From an uncultured Chitinophagaceae bacterium (GTDB lineage: Bacteria; Bacteroidota; Bacteroidia; Chitinophagales; Chitinophagaceae), in NCBI GenBank assembly GCA_937981995.1, contig CALJNC010000025.1, positions 1-41,514 of the forward strand: a stretch of DNA of 41,514 bases, in the 5' to 3' direction. Made by a program: the position numbers and the translations under genes. The notes below the pieces were generated by a model. The model did no database searches, was not told where the DNA came from, and saw only the letters and a program-made list of their open reading frames with translations. How positions within the stretch are numbered: the first letter of the stretch is position 1; every line of letters starts with the position of its first letter. Below are positions 8,843-17,419 of this stretch, piece after piece.

Positions 8843-8913
8843 AGGTCTCGAGCGGATTTGAACCGCTGTAGGAGCTTTTGCAGAGCCCAGCCTAACCACT
8901 CGGCCACGAGACC
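8843..8913 (-). tRNA. tRNA-Cys (anticodon GCA)
   Basis: On the minus strand the 7-bp acceptor stem GGTCTCG/CGAGACC encloses a D arm, an anticodon stem with loop CTGCAAA (anticodon GCA), and a T arm with GGTTCAAATCC. The discriminator base is U, as usual for tRNA-Cys. The 3' CCA is not encoded. A TACATTTG -7 box lies upstream and a strong terminator follows, so it is a single-gene unit. Confidence 0.93.
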
Positions 8914-8923
8914 AATAAGTGTG

Positions 8924-8931
8924 CAAATGTA
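8924..8931 (-). promoter_or_regulatory. -7 promoter box TACATTTG of tRNA-Cys
   Basis: Exact TAnnTTTG match on the minus strand, 10 nt upstream of the mature tRNA 5' end. A TTG lies about 22 nt further upstream (and another at 16 nt), so the -33 element is plausible. Confidence 0.65.
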
Positions 8932-9042
8932 GTAAATTTTGTCTTTTCAAACCCAAAACAATAAGGACATATTACGTTAAAATAATAGTTTCTTTCTTAC
9001 AAGTATATTTACACTTATTCTAAGCCCCAATTAATAGATCGT

Positions 9043-9918
9043 ATGGATAAAATAGGCGAATCAGAACTTATCATAACACCAAAAGGAAGGATTTATCATA
9101 TAGATCTTTTGCCTGAGGAACTTGCTCAAACCGTTATTACGGTAGGAGATCCTGGCCGAGTAGCTGAAGTTTCTAAACACTTTGATAGCATAGAATCTAA
9201 GGCAAGCCATAGGGAGTTTGTATCCCATACTGGCTTCATAGGCAAAAAACGACTTACGGTATTATCTAGTGGAATTGGACCTGATAATATTGATATCTCA
9301 TTAAATGAAATAGATGCCTGTGCCAATATTGATTTTGAAACTAGGCTGATTAAAGAAAAACATACTCAATTAGACATAATTCGGCTAGGTACTTCTGGCA
9401 GCTTACAGCAAGATATTCCTGTAGATAGTTTAGTTGCATCAAGTCATGGGATTGGCTTAGATAATCTAATGCATTATTACCAAATAAATTATAAGCCAGA
9501 CGAATTAGAAATGGCAACAAAATTTAGCCAACATAGCGGCTTGGACCAAAGCCCATTATCACCATATGCCGTTGAAGGTAGTATATCCTTATTAGATTGT
9601 TTTGGCTCAGATTATCACAGAGGAATTACAGTAACCTGCCCAGGTTTTTATGCACCACAAGGGAGGGTGGTTAAAGCGGCCTTGCAGTTCCCTAACTTAG
9701 TAGATTCACTTTCTTCTTTTAAGTATAATGAACACCGAATTACTAATTTTGAAATGGAAACTTCAGCTATTTTTGGTTTAGGAAAAGTATTTGGTCATCG
9801 CTGTTTATCAATAAATACAATAATTGCCAACCGACAAGACAAAAGCTTTTCTAAAGATGCAAAAGCAGCAATAGAAAACATGATTAAAAAATCACTTGAA
9901 ATAATAGAAAAAATATAA
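9043..9918 (+). CDS. Nucleoside phosphorylase (uridine phosphorylase-like)
   Basis: Cytoplasmic PNP/UDP-family phosphorylase of 291 aa that would split a nucleoside with phosphate into base and ribose-1-phosphate. It has the N-terminal phosphate-loop motif VITVGDPGRVAEVSKHFD, the family signature variant LSSGIGPDNIDISLNE, and the C-terminal NFEMETSAIFGLG that contacts ribose. The EMET and SxGxGP motifs point to the hexameric UDP/PNP branch, uridine being the more likely substrate; purine nucleosides cannot be excluded. Its stop codon overlaps the dapF start in TAATG, so the two are translationally coupled, although the functions are not obviously linked. Confidence 0.82.
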   Translation: MDKIGESELIITPKGRIYHIDLLPEELAQTVITVGDPGRVAEVSKHFDSIESKASHREFVSHTGFIGKKRLTVLSSGIGPDNIDISLNEIDACANIDFETRLIKEKHTQLDIIRLGTSGSLQQDIPVDSLVASSHGIGLDNLMHYYQINYKPDELEMATKFSQHSGLDQSPLSPYAVEGSISLLDCFGSDYHRGITVTCPGFYAPQGRVVKAALQFPNLVDSLSSFKYNEHRITNFEMETSAIFGLGKVFGHRCLSINTIIANRQDKSFSKDAKAAIENMIKKSLEIIEKI

Positions 9919-10691
9919 TGAAAATCGCTTTTAGCAAATACCAAGGAACCGGAAATGACTTTATACTCATTGATAATAGGGATGAAAAATATTCATCTAT
10001 TACAACAGCGCAGGTAAAAGCTATTTGTCATAGAAGATTTGGTATAGGAGCCGATGGTGTGATGCTTTTAAATACAATCAAAGGTTACGATTTTGAAATG
10101 AAATACTATAATAGTGATGGGAATGAAAGTAGCATGTGTGGCAATGGAGGGCGCTGTATTGTAGCCTTTGCTAAGCAACTTGGTATCATTACTAACAAGG
10201 CAAATTTCATAGCTATTGACGGTCCACACACAGCAGATATTACTGATGACAATGTATCGTTAGGAATGAGCAATGTGAATGAAATAAAAACGTTTGATAC
10301 GTTTTATCAGTTAGATACGGGTTCACCGCATTACGTATGTATAATACAAGATGTAATGCAGTTGGATATAAAAAAAGAAGGCGCTTTAATACGATACAGC
10401 CCTATGTTTGAAGAAGAAGGTATCAATGTAAACTTTGTTGAACAAAATGACAACAATGCACTTTTTGTAGCTACTTATGAACGGGGCGTTGAAGACGAGA
10501 CGTACAGTTGTGGAACGGGAGTAACCGCTTGTGCATTAGTTCAAATGAGCATTAGCAATACCAACAAAATAGACATTCAAACCAAGGGGGGGAAACTAAG
10601 CGTAACAGCTGATAAAGAAGGTGAAGGTTATAAGAATATTATACTAGCCGGGCCTGCCACTTTTGTTTACACGGGAGAAATTAATGTATAA
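9918..10691 (+). CDS. dapF: Diaminopimelate epimerase
   Basis: Converts LL-diaminopimelate to meso-diaminopimelate for peptidoglycan and lysine. It is 257 aa, close to family length. It starts with the conserved F-x-K-Y-Q-G-T-G-N-D-F-I and holds both catalytic cysteines: one in NSDGNESSMCGNGGRC and the other in TYSCGTGVTACA. It overlaps the upstream nucleoside phosphorylase by 1 nt. Together with dapB elsewhere in the window it indicates a meso-DAP type cell wall. Confidence 0.96.
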   Translation: MKIAFSKYQGTGNDFILIDNRDEKYSSITTAQVKAICHRRFGIGADGVMLLNTIKGYDFEMKYYNSDGNESSMCGNGGRCIVAFAKQLGIITNKANFIAIDGPHTADITDDNVSLGMSNVNEIKTFDTFYQLDTGSPHYVCIIQDVMQLDIKKEGALIRYSPMFEEEGINVNFVEQNDNNALFVATYERGVEDETYSCGTGVTACALVQMSISNTNKIDIQTKGGKLSVTADKEGEGYKNIILAGPATFVYTGEINV

Positions 10692-10693
10692 AA

Positions 10694-10720
10694 AAAGGGT
10701 TTACTTAAAGTAAACCCTTT
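10694..10720. terminator. Bidirectional terminator between dapF and hppD
   Basis: A perfect 11-bp inverted repeat (AAAGGGTTTAC / GTAAACCCTTT) with a 5-nt loop between two converging genes. On the minus strand it is followed by a run of T, so it ends hppD transcripts efficiently and may also serve dapF. Confidence 0.8.
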
Positions 10721-10741
10721 GACAATTGTATTTAAATCCTA

Positions 10742-11872
10742 TTAAAGGTTCCCTCTATTCGCCTGCTCTCTTTCAATTGCTTCAAATAAAGCTTTAAAGT
10801 TTCCTTTACCAAAACTTTGAGCTCCCTTGCGTTGAATAATTTCAAAGAACATAGTTGGCCTATCCTCTACAGGCTTTGTAAATATTTGTAATAAGTAACC
10901 TTCTTCATCTCTATCAATAAGAATTTTTAATTCTCTTAGCGGCGCTAAATCTTCATCAATTTCTCCTACTCTATCCAATATGGTATCGTAGTAAGAACCT
11001 GGTATATCTAAAAACTCAACTCCTCTATTTTGCAAAGCGGTTACGGTTTCAATAATATTATCAGTCGCAACTGCAATATGCTGTACTCCTTCACCTTCAT
11101 AAAAATCAAGATATTCCTCTATCTGTGATTTCTTCTTCCCTTCGGCTGGTTCATTAATAGGGAATTTAATATAACCATTCCCATTGCTCATTACCTTACT
11201 CATAAGCGCAGAGTATTCTGTTGAAATATCCTCGTCATCAAAGCTTAGGATATTTTTAAAACCCATTACATCTTCATAAAATTTTACCCAAGGATTCATT
11301 TGATCCCAATCAACATTACCTACACAGTGATCAATATATTTTAATCCTACTGGCTCCGGATTATACTTACTATCCCACTTTTCATAGCCTGGCATAAACA
11401 CCCCCTTATAGTTTTTTCGCTCTACAAAAACATGCACTGTTTCACCATAGGTATGGATACCACTCATTTTCACTTCACCATGATCATCGGTTATTGTTTT
11501 TGGTTCCATGTACGATTTTGCTCCGCGCTTCATTGTTTCTTCATAAGCTGCATAAGCGTCATCAACCCACAGCGCTAACACTTTTACACCATCACCATGT
11601 TTTTTATGATGCTCCGCAATTGGATGATCACTTTTCATAGGTGAAGTTAAAATCAAACGTATTTTATCCTGTTGTATAACATAAGAAGCACGATCCATTA
11701 CACCAGTTTCAGGACCAGCATAAGCCAAGGATTGAAACCCAAAGGCTGTTTTATAAAAATGTGCCGCTTGTTTAGCGTTCCCTACATATAACTCCATATA
11801 GTCTGTACCCAATAATGGTAAAAACTCCTGTTCAGTAGCTGCAGTTGTACTTGTTTCAGTTGTCGTACTCAT
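10742..11872 (-). CDS. hppD: 4-hydroxyphenylpyruvate dioxygenase
   Basis: Fe(II) dioxygenase that converts 4-hydroxyphenylpyruvate to homogentisate in tyrosine breakdown. It is about 376 aa from ATG 11872; an in-frame upstream TTG lies inside the promoter box and is not used. There are two vicinal-oxygen-chelate domains: an N-terminal one (LLGTDYMELYVGNAKQAAHFYKTAFGF is its opening region) and a catalytic C-terminal one. The metal ligands are visible as His in KYIDHCVGNV, His in GVQHIAVATDN and Glu in TMFFEIIQRKG. The C-terminal helix (FGKGNFKALFEAIEREQ) is typical. Homogentisate dioxygenase is not in the window. Confidence 0.95.
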   Translation of the reverse strand: MSTTTETSTTAATEQEFLPLLGTDYMELYVGNAKQAAHFYKTAFGFQSLAYAGPETGVMDRASYVIQQDKIRLILTSPMKSDHPIAEHHKKHGDGVKVLALWVDDAYAAYEETMKRGAKSYMEPKTITDDHGEVKMSGIHTYGETVHVFVERKNYKGVFMPGYEKWDSKYNPEPVGLKYIDHCVGNVDWDQMNPWVKFYEDVMGFKNILSFDDEDISTEYSALMSKVMSNGNGYIKFPINEPAEGKKKSQIEEYLDFYEGEGVQHIAVATDNIIETVTALQNRGVEFLDIPGSYYDTILDRVGEIDEDLAPLRELKILIDRDEEGYLLQIFTKPVEDRPTMFFEIIQRKGAQSFGKGNFKALFEAIEREQANRGNL

Positions 11873-11890
11873 AGTAAAATTAATTTGTAC

Positions 11891-11898
11891 CAAAGGTA
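11891..11898 (-). promoter_or_regulatory. -7 promoter box TACCTTTG of hppD
   Basis: Exact TAnnTTTG match on the minus strand, 18 nt upstream of the ATG at 11872. No convincing TTG at the -33 position. Confidence 0.6.
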
Positions 11899-12011
11899 AA
11901 TGTTTTAATTTTTAATGATGAATGAATAATGTTTAATTATTGCGTGAAAATGGAATCTCAACTTTAACAATGGCAGATATGGAATCCCTCAAGCTCTACA
12001 TCGATTATTCA

Positions 12012-12524
12012 ATGAAACAATTAAGCTTGATGCTCATCTTAGTTTGCTGTACACTAATCATAAAGGCAAAAACACCGCCAATACTTCCTAAGTACAAACA
12101 CAAAGTAGACTCAATCTATGTAAATAAACAGCTCAAAATCATGAAATTGTATGCGAAGAAAAAATGGGTAAAATCATACAGCATAAGCATTGGCAGTAGC
12201 CCAAAAGGGCATAAACAATACCAAGGTGATAACCGCACGCCAGAAGGCAAATATTATATTACAGATAGAAACCCAAATAGCAGCTATTATTTAAACCTTC
12301 ATATCTCTTACCCTAACAATACGGACCGTAAACGAGCTAAACAAATTGGTAAATCACCGGGAGGCGATATTAAAATCCATGGCTACTCGGACCAATATGG
12401 CAACACAAAACCCATGAACGTAAAGTTTGCTTATACCTGGGGTTGTATTGCTGTAAACAATAATGATATGAAAGAAATTTATCAGTTGGTAAAGACAGGT
12501 GCAGTTATTTTAATAAAACCTTAA
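12012..12524 (+). CDS. L,D-transpeptidase (YkuD family)
   Basis: Exported cell-wall enzyme, about 170 aa from ATG 12012, which opens an N-terminal signal/anchor segment (MKQLSLMLILVCCTLIIKAK). In-frame starts further upstream would place about 24 hydrophilic residues before it. The YkuD catalytic region is clear: DIKIHGYSD (His) and AYTWGCIAVNNNDM with the nucleophilic Cys near residue 145. Family members make 3-3 peptidoglycan cross-links or attach proteins or lipids to the stem peptide; which applies here is not evident. Substrate-binding features GDNRTPEGKYYI and NPNSSYYLNLHISYPN are typical of the short 'murein L,D-transpeptidase catalytic domain' group. A weak 5-bp hairpin lies at 12544-12556. 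Confidence 0.85.
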   Translation: MKQLSLMLILVCCTLIIKAKTPPILPKYKHKVDSIYVNKQLKIMKLYAKKKWVKSYSISIGSSPKGHKQYQGDNRTPEGKYYITDRNPNSSYYLNLHISYPNNTDRKRAKQIGKSPGGDIKIHGYSDQYGNTKPMNVKFAYTWGCIAVNNNDMKEIYQLVKTGAVILIKP

Positions 12525-13027
12525 AGACAAGCAATAAAATTATCCGTTAGTAACGGTTAATCATGAATAGCCCCAATTATAGGGAACTGCAGGATATTGA
12601 TTTTACGGAAAAATCCCTACCAATGCAATAAAACCATAAGGTAAGTGCAGTAACACCCTTGGATATCTTGATGAAAAAACATAAATTTGGTAAAGAGTAA
12701 TCTGGGTTACGTACAAAGTAGATATATGCGCAATACGTGTACACAGATGTTAGCAGGAATTTGAAAGAACAATGACCGTTTATAAAGAAAACATACCGTT
12801 CGTGAAAAACTTTATTGTTTATCTAAACAATAGTTTTAGAATTGTATCGTTAAACTTATTATACGAACTTTTGAAGTAATCGCTAAAGGCACAAATGATA
12901 AGTTACCTTTAGGAAAGAAGAAGAAAGTAATATTTAACAAAAGAATGCTAAACGGTTGCAAACTGACCAAAGGATTTAAACTCTCAAATAGTTTGAATAT
13001 TTAATAACAAATTAAAATTTAAACAAA
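12525..13027. other. 503-nt stretch with no convincing gene
   Basis: No complete ORF with recognisable similarity. One frame on the plus strand, roughly 12838-13004, stays open for about 55 codons, contains a plausible protein-like stretch (EVIAKGTNDKLPLGKKKK), and lacks an upstream ATG, so it may be the remnant of a decayed gene. The last ~40 nt are an AT-rich leader typical of Bacteroidota (…TTTAAACAAAATG) for the next gene. Confidence 0.45.
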
Positions 13028-13819
13028 ATGAAAAATTTAAAAATCAAATTATCAACTCTTGCCGTTTTGGCGATCGTGGCTATTGGAATAACTTTTACAA
13101 GTTGCCAAAAGGATAGCCAAATTTTGCAAACTAAGAAAAGTGCGAAAACAGAGACAGATAATTATCAAGCAATGTCTCACAGTTCTGGAAACGTTATTTC
13201 TCTTTCAGATGCACAAGCAATTGGAGCGTATCATAATCAATATATGGCTCAAGGAATCATAGGGACTCCAACGACTCAGGCTGACATGCAATCAAACTTT
13301 GATAATATGGACGTTTCTGAAGTTACTCAAAGTATGAAAAATGAAATATATGAATATTTTGATAACAATGACATTGATGATGTTGAAGCGGACATACTTG
13401 CAGAATTGCAAACCACTGAATCTAATAATATATTCAGTTCAGTTAAAAGCATTATTTTCGATGATAACAATTTCGATTCAAAATCAAATGCATTTGACAC
13501 GCAACTTGATTTGGTCGAATCACAATTATTTGGAAGTGAGAAAGAAATGTTATTGACTTTTATTGAAACCTCTAGAAGTTCATTATCTTTTTGGATGCCT
13601 GTAGCTGATGGTGGCCAAGGTGGAGGAGTTGATTATACTCCATATGCAGTAAATTGGAAAGCCGTTGGTTATTCCGATGGAGCAGGAGCTGTAGGCGTTC
13701 TGCTACGCACGTGGGCTTTAGCTAGTTTTGGTCCACTTAGTTGGGGGGCTATTGTTGGAGCCATAGGTTGGGGTGCAGCTTGGGGTTCAGGAACTTCTTT
13801 ATTGTATCAATTAATGTAA
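13028..13819 (+). CDS. Lipoprotein with Gly-rich, bacteriocin-like hydrophobic C-terminus
   Basis: 263 aa, family not recognised. The N-terminus is a lipoprotein-type signal (hydrophobic helix, then FTSC with Cys26). Residues about 30-190 are acidic and Ser/Asn/Gln-rich. After a GGQGGG hinge at 195-200 comes a ~60-residue tail of small and aromatic residues with repeated G-x-x-x-G and G-A motifs (SWGAIVGAIGWGAAWGSG). This resembles the membrane-inserting part of class II bacteriocins, which often mature after a double-Gly site. Toxin activity is an inference; it could equally be a surface-anchored structural protein. Its partner 7 nt downstream encodes a two-TM protein that could be an immunity or anchoring partner. 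The preceding gap and the hairpin after the pair mark an accessory pocket. Confidence 0.6.
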   Translation: MKNLKIKLSTLAVLAIVAIGITFTSCQKDSQILQTKKSAKTETDNYQAMSHSSGNVISLSDAQAIGAYHNQYMAQGIIGTPTTQADMQSNFDNMDVSEVTQSMKNEIYEYFDNNDIDDVEADILAELQTTESNNIFSSVKSIIFDDNNFDSKSNAFDTQLDLVESQLFGSEKEMLLTFIETSRSSLSFWMPVADGGQGGGVDYTPYAVNWKAVGYSDGAGAVGVLLRTWALASFGPLSWGAIVGAIGWGAAWGSGTSLLYQLM

Positions 13820-13826
13820 ATTCAAC

Positions 13827-14027
13827 ATGAATTCGGTAATCACAAAAAAAGATATTTTATTTTTTATAGCATTTTGGATAATCCTTAGTTTAGGATATTA
13901 CTTTTTCTTCAAAAAAGAGATTCAAATAAGTAAAGACTACACATTTATTCTATACTCACTATTTGGCGCAAGCGCAATCATTTGTGTTCCAATTTTGAAA
14001 TATTTGATAAAAAATATTCAGAAGTAA
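13827..14027 (+). CDS. Small two-TM membrane protein, possible partner or immunity protein
   Basis: 66 aa, unrecognised. It has two predicted transmembrane helices (about residues 10-28 and 40-60) joined by a short charged loop (FFKKEIQISKDY) and a basic C-terminus (KYLIKNIQK). It starts 7 nt after the Gly-rich lipoprotein gene and is certainly in the same transcription unit. Small multi-TM proteins next to a bacteriocin gene commonly confer self-protection, which is the reason for the suggestion, but no sequence motif proves it. Confidence 0.6.
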   Translation: MNSVITKKDILFFIAFWIILSLGYYFFFKKEIQISKDYTFILYSLFGASAIICVPILKYLIKNIQK

Positions 14028-14079
14028 AACTCCTGCTAACAAGGTATATAATCCATGGCTAAATTGTAACAGACAATCC

Positions 14080-14125
14080 GTCCCTAAAAAATGATTTAGG
14101 AAAAAATAAATCATTTTTTAGGGAC
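14080..14125. terminator. Perfect 18-bp inverted repeat, likely bidirectional terminator
   Basis: Arms GTCCCTAAAAAATGATTT (14080-14097) and its exact complement (14108-14125) enclose a 10-nt loop. It sits between the converging small-membrane-protein gene and the NamZ-like gene, so termination is the simplest role. There is no clean T run after either arm, and the stem is unusually long and AT-rich for this window, so a mobile-element remnant is a second possibility. Confidence 0.6.
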
Positions 14126-14204
14126 TACTTTTATACTTCGTAGCAACATTATCATAAAACCGAAACAAACCACTCCAAAAACGCCACGGCTCATATACAG
14201 GTCG

Positions 14205-15389
14205 TTACTCAAAATCTTTATACAACAAATACTTCTTACGAATTTTTTTAAACCTGCTTAGTCCCGGTTCCCAGGAAGCTCTTATTTGAGCAACGGATTT
14301 CTTAGCCATAATTTGCTTGCGTAACTCACCTGTACCTGTTAGTTTTTCAAAAAAAGAAGTAAAGAACTTATCCGTTCTTTTTGATGAGCCATAAGCTGTT
14401 TTTAAAATATCTATATTGATTTTATTATCTAGCAATTCTAAAATTTCTTTGGTATCCCAATGGTAACTATTTCCGTTACAACGTTGGTATTTATATCTTG
14501 GATTTTTAGAACCTGCACCTGGCTTTGGCATAAAAGAATACTCCTTATTCTTATACTCAGGGTGTCCCCAAACCTCAAATGGATAAGGTGTTCCACGTCC
14601 TACGCTAACTTCTGTTCCTTCAAAAAAGCATAAACTCGGATACATTAATATAGCTTGCTTTGATCGTAAATTAGGCGATGGCGGAACCGGCAAATCATAT
14701 AACATACTATGGTCATAGTTCTCACATTTTACAATATGCAAATCCACTTTTACTCCATTCTTTAACCAGCCTTCCCCATTCAACATACGTGCATATTCTC
14801 CTACTGTCATACCATGCACTACGGGTATGGCTTGCATACCTACAAATGACTTATACTTTTTATTTAGCACGGGACCATCCACATAAAAACCATTTGGGTT
14901 GGGCCGGTCTAATACTATGATTTTCTTACCATTTTCGGCGCATGCCTCCATCATATATTGCAAGGAAGAAATGTAAGTATAAAAACGAGCTCCTACATCT
15001 TGGATATCAAATACAACAACATCTATATTACTTAACTGCGCAGCAGACGGTTTTTTATTCTTACCATAAAGCGATAAGATTTTCACGCCCGTTTTAGTAT
15101 CTACACCATTTTTTACATGTGCTCCTGCATCAGCTTTTCCTCTAAAGCCATGCTCAGGTGCAAAAATAATTTGCAGTTTAATACCGTGAGCAATCAGTTT
15201 ATCGGCCAAATGTGTATTGCCAACCAAAGACGTTTGATTTACTAATAAACCAACACGTTTCCCCTTTAGTCTACTTAAATATCCATCGGTACGTTGCGCA
15301 CCTACAATAACATTACTTGCATACTCTTGTGCAATTACTTGTGTAACACATAATAAAAGCGGCAAAAAAGAAAATATAAAACGTTTCAT
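14205..15389 (-). CDS. namZ: Exo-beta-N-acetylmuramidase NamZ-like (DUF1343)
   Basis: Exported protein of 394 aa with a signal peptide (MKRFIFSFLPLLLCVTQVIAQ). The DUF1343 family was identified as exo-muramidases that release MurNAc from muropeptide-derived sugars in peptidoglycan recycling. Characteristic segments are visible: GKRVGLLVNQTSL, FAPEHGFRGKADAG, VFDIQDVGARFYTYISSL, VLDRPNPNG, PPSPNLR, and CFFEGTEVSVGRGTPYPFE. The Glu residues in EHGF and EGTE are the likely catalytic candidates. A -7-like TACATTTA ends 6 nt before the ATG. No MurNAc transporter or murQ is adjacent. Length and all motifs are intact. Confidence 0.87.
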   Translation of the reverse strand: MKRFIFSFLPLLLCVTQVIAQEYASNVIVGAQRTDGYLSRLKGKRVGLLVNQTSLVGNTHLADKLIAHGIKLQIIFAPEHGFRGKADAGAHVKNGVDTKTGVKILSLYGKNKKPSAAQLSNIDVVVFDIQDVGARFYTYISSLQYMMEACAENGKKIIVLDRPNPNGFYVDGPVLNKKYKSFVGMQAIPVVHGMTVGEYARMLNGEGWLKNGVKVDLHIVKCENYDHSMLYDLPVPPSPNLRSKQAILMYPSLCFFEGTEVSVGRGTPYPFEVWGHPEYKNKEYSFMPKPGAGSKNPRYKYQRCNGNSYHWDTKEILELLDNKINIDILKTAYGSSKRTDKFFTSFFEKLTGTGELRKQIMAKKSVAQIRASWEPGLSRFKKIRKKYLLYKDFE

Positions 15390-15530
15390 AAAGGCTAAAT
15401 GTAGGATGCGAAAACAGAAAAAAAGTTTAATGAATGGTAAACATTAAAACTTTGCCAAAACATCTGCTATTCAGTTGAATAGAGTGTTACTTTGATATTG
15501 TTGATTAAAAAACTTAATTTTATAATTACT

Positions 15531-17315
15531 ATGAAAAAAAATCTTGCAGTAATATTATTATTTATATTCTTTGGAAATACAACTAATCTGAAAGCTCAAT
15601 GCGCTCATACTGTTGTTAAATACCTAAATAGTGGCAATGTAGACTGCATTACCCCTTATAAATTAATTTTCCAAGATGAGTTCAATGGAGAATCTCTAGA
15701 TACTAATAAATGGCGGTCTTATAATCCTGATGCAAATGGAACAGACCAGTATCAAGAATCTCGAACAAATGCTGGAAATCAGGTATATCTAGATAAAAAT
15801 TGTGTGGTAAGTGGGGGTAAATTGGAACTTCAAGCAATTGAAGAACCAGCAACATGGTTTGGAGCATCCAGAAATTATACTTCAGGTATGTTGAATAGTA
15901 AACCAGTGTTCAAATTTGGCAGATTCGAGATTCGTTGTAAAATACCCCAAGGTGATGGATTTGTACCTGCTTTTTGGTTATATAACCATGATGAAATAGA
16001 TGTTTTTGAATTCTGTTCGTGTCAACCTACTAAACAATATGTTACTTTACATAATGATTGTGGTGGAAGCACTAAAAGTATGTCAGGAATCAGTAAAACG
16101 ATTTCCGATGCATCGACTGGGTTTCATACCTATGCAGTAGAATGGGAACCTTACTACGTAAAGTGGTATACCGACGGTCAATTAATCCGAAAAGTTCTGC
16201 GCTACAGTAAAATTCAAAATAGCACACAATACTTAGATTGTGGCACGAGTTATAATTCTGATTACTACTATTCCAATGATCATGTGCCTGAAGATCACTG
16301 GATGCCAATACTAGTTAATTTGTATGTAACTTGGTTTACAAAACTTTTCCCTGATTGTCAGCAACCGTCAGCGAGCACCAATTTTCCTGCGAATTTTGAG
16401 GTTGATTATATCAGAGCCTGGCAACGAAATATGGAAACTCGATTTACTGACCTCTGCGCGATTCGAAAGTTTGTAGGTGACGATATTATTTGTAATAATG
16501 AGATTAAAACATTTAAAGTAGAAGGAGGTTATGGTAATTTAATGTGGAATACTAGCAGTAACTTAGAAATTACGGAAACCGGATCAAATTATATAAAAGT
16601 AAAAATTAAAAATGGGGCTAATGCAGAAGCCGGAGAAATTTATTTAACTGAAACAAATAGCCCGTGCGGTAGTAATTATAACATTACGCATAAAATATAT
16701 TTAGGACTACCTAAAATTGTTTCAGTTAGTAAACATGTCGGCGGCTGTGGCGACCCGATAATTTTACAAACAGAATTAGTTTCAATACCACAGGAAATCT
16801 CATCATTCCCTACAGTTAGTGCTAATATAGATAGCTCACCTTCAACATTTTATATGCGTTATGGTAATCATTCTGCCGTTTTATCAGGTTGGTGGTCATT
16901 ATATAATGCTCCCATTAACGATTATTGCTACCCTGTAGAAATCATTGCAACTAATAACTGTGGAGCAGATATATATAATTCTCACGTCAAAGACAATTGT
17001 AATGCCAGTGGCCCTTGTGGAGATGTCAATCTAAATGATAATATTAGTAACTTACCTGTTGCAAATATGGTAACCATTTCCCCTAATCCTTCTCAAGATG
17101 GATTCGATATAAAATTTGAAGACGAAATTGACTTCTTTGTTCAAAATTGTCATATCGTCAATGCCATAAATTCAAATGAAGTATTACATATCCCATCGGT
17201 TAATATGTTTTCATCCACTCATGTAAATTGCTCAAATTGGATTCCAGGTGTTTATATTTTACATTTTACATTAGAAAATGGTGAACAATTCCACAAAACA
17301 TTCTTAAAAAATTAG
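15531..17315 (+). CDS. Secreted GH16-family glycanase with T9SS type A sorting domain
   Basis: About 594 aa from ATG 15531, which opens a signal peptide (MKKNLAVILLFIFFGN...KAQ); the in-frame TTG at 15492 overlaps a promoter-like TTACTTTG. The catalytic domain (about residues 45-300) begins LIFQDEFNGESLDTNKW and carries the GH16 active site E-I-D-V-F-E at residues 155-160 (nucleophile E155, acid/base E160), ending FEVDYIRAWQR. GH16 enzymes cleave beta-1,3/1,4-glucans or galactans (laminarin, lichenan, agar, carrageenan); the exact substrate is not decided. A Cys-containing middle region resembling Ig-like repeats follows, then the type A sorting tail (VTISPNPSQDGFDI...GVYILHFTLENGEQFHKTFLKN). 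It is therefore exported by T9SS and likely surface-attached or released. Confidence 0.9.
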   Translation: MKKNLAVILLFIFFGNTTNLKAQCAHTVVKYLNSGNVDCITPYKLIFQDEFNGESLDTNKWRSYNPDANGTDQYQESRTNAGNQVYLDKNCVVSGGKLELQAIEEPATWFGASRNYTSGMLNSKPVFKFGRFEIRCKIPQGDGFVPAFWLYNHDEIDVFEFCSCQPTKQYVTLHNDCGGSTKSMSGISKTISDASTGFHTYAVEWEPYYVKWYTDGQLIRKVLRYSKIQNSTQYLDCGTSYNSDYYYSNDHVPEDHWMPILVNLYVTWFTKLFPDCQQPSASTNFPANFEVDYIRAWQRNMETRFTDLCAIRKFVGDDIICNNEIKTFKVEGGYGNLMWNTSSNLEITETGSNYIKVKIKNGANAEAGEIYLTETNSPCGSNYNITHKIYLGLPKIVSVSKHVGGCGDPIILQTELVSIPQEISSFPTVSANIDSSPSTFYMRYGNHSAVLSGWWSLYNAPINDYCYPVEIIATNNCGADIYNSHVKDNCNASGPCGDVNLNDNISNLPVANMVTISPNPSQDGFDIKFEDEIDFFVQNCHIVNAINSNEVLHIPSVNMFSSTHVNCSNWIPGVYILHFTLENGEQFHKTFLKN

Positions 17316-17419
17316 TGCCGAATTTAAGATTGGGTTTTCAAAGAATTTTTATGTCACTTAAATAATAGTTTGTATGAAGCGATTGCAACATATTACAGAA
17401 TGCACTAAAAAGACAAATC

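Noticed and set aside
8774-8956. 60-aa open frame across tRNA-Cys
   Set aside because: It reads through the tRNA and its terminator; the RNA gene explains the sequence.
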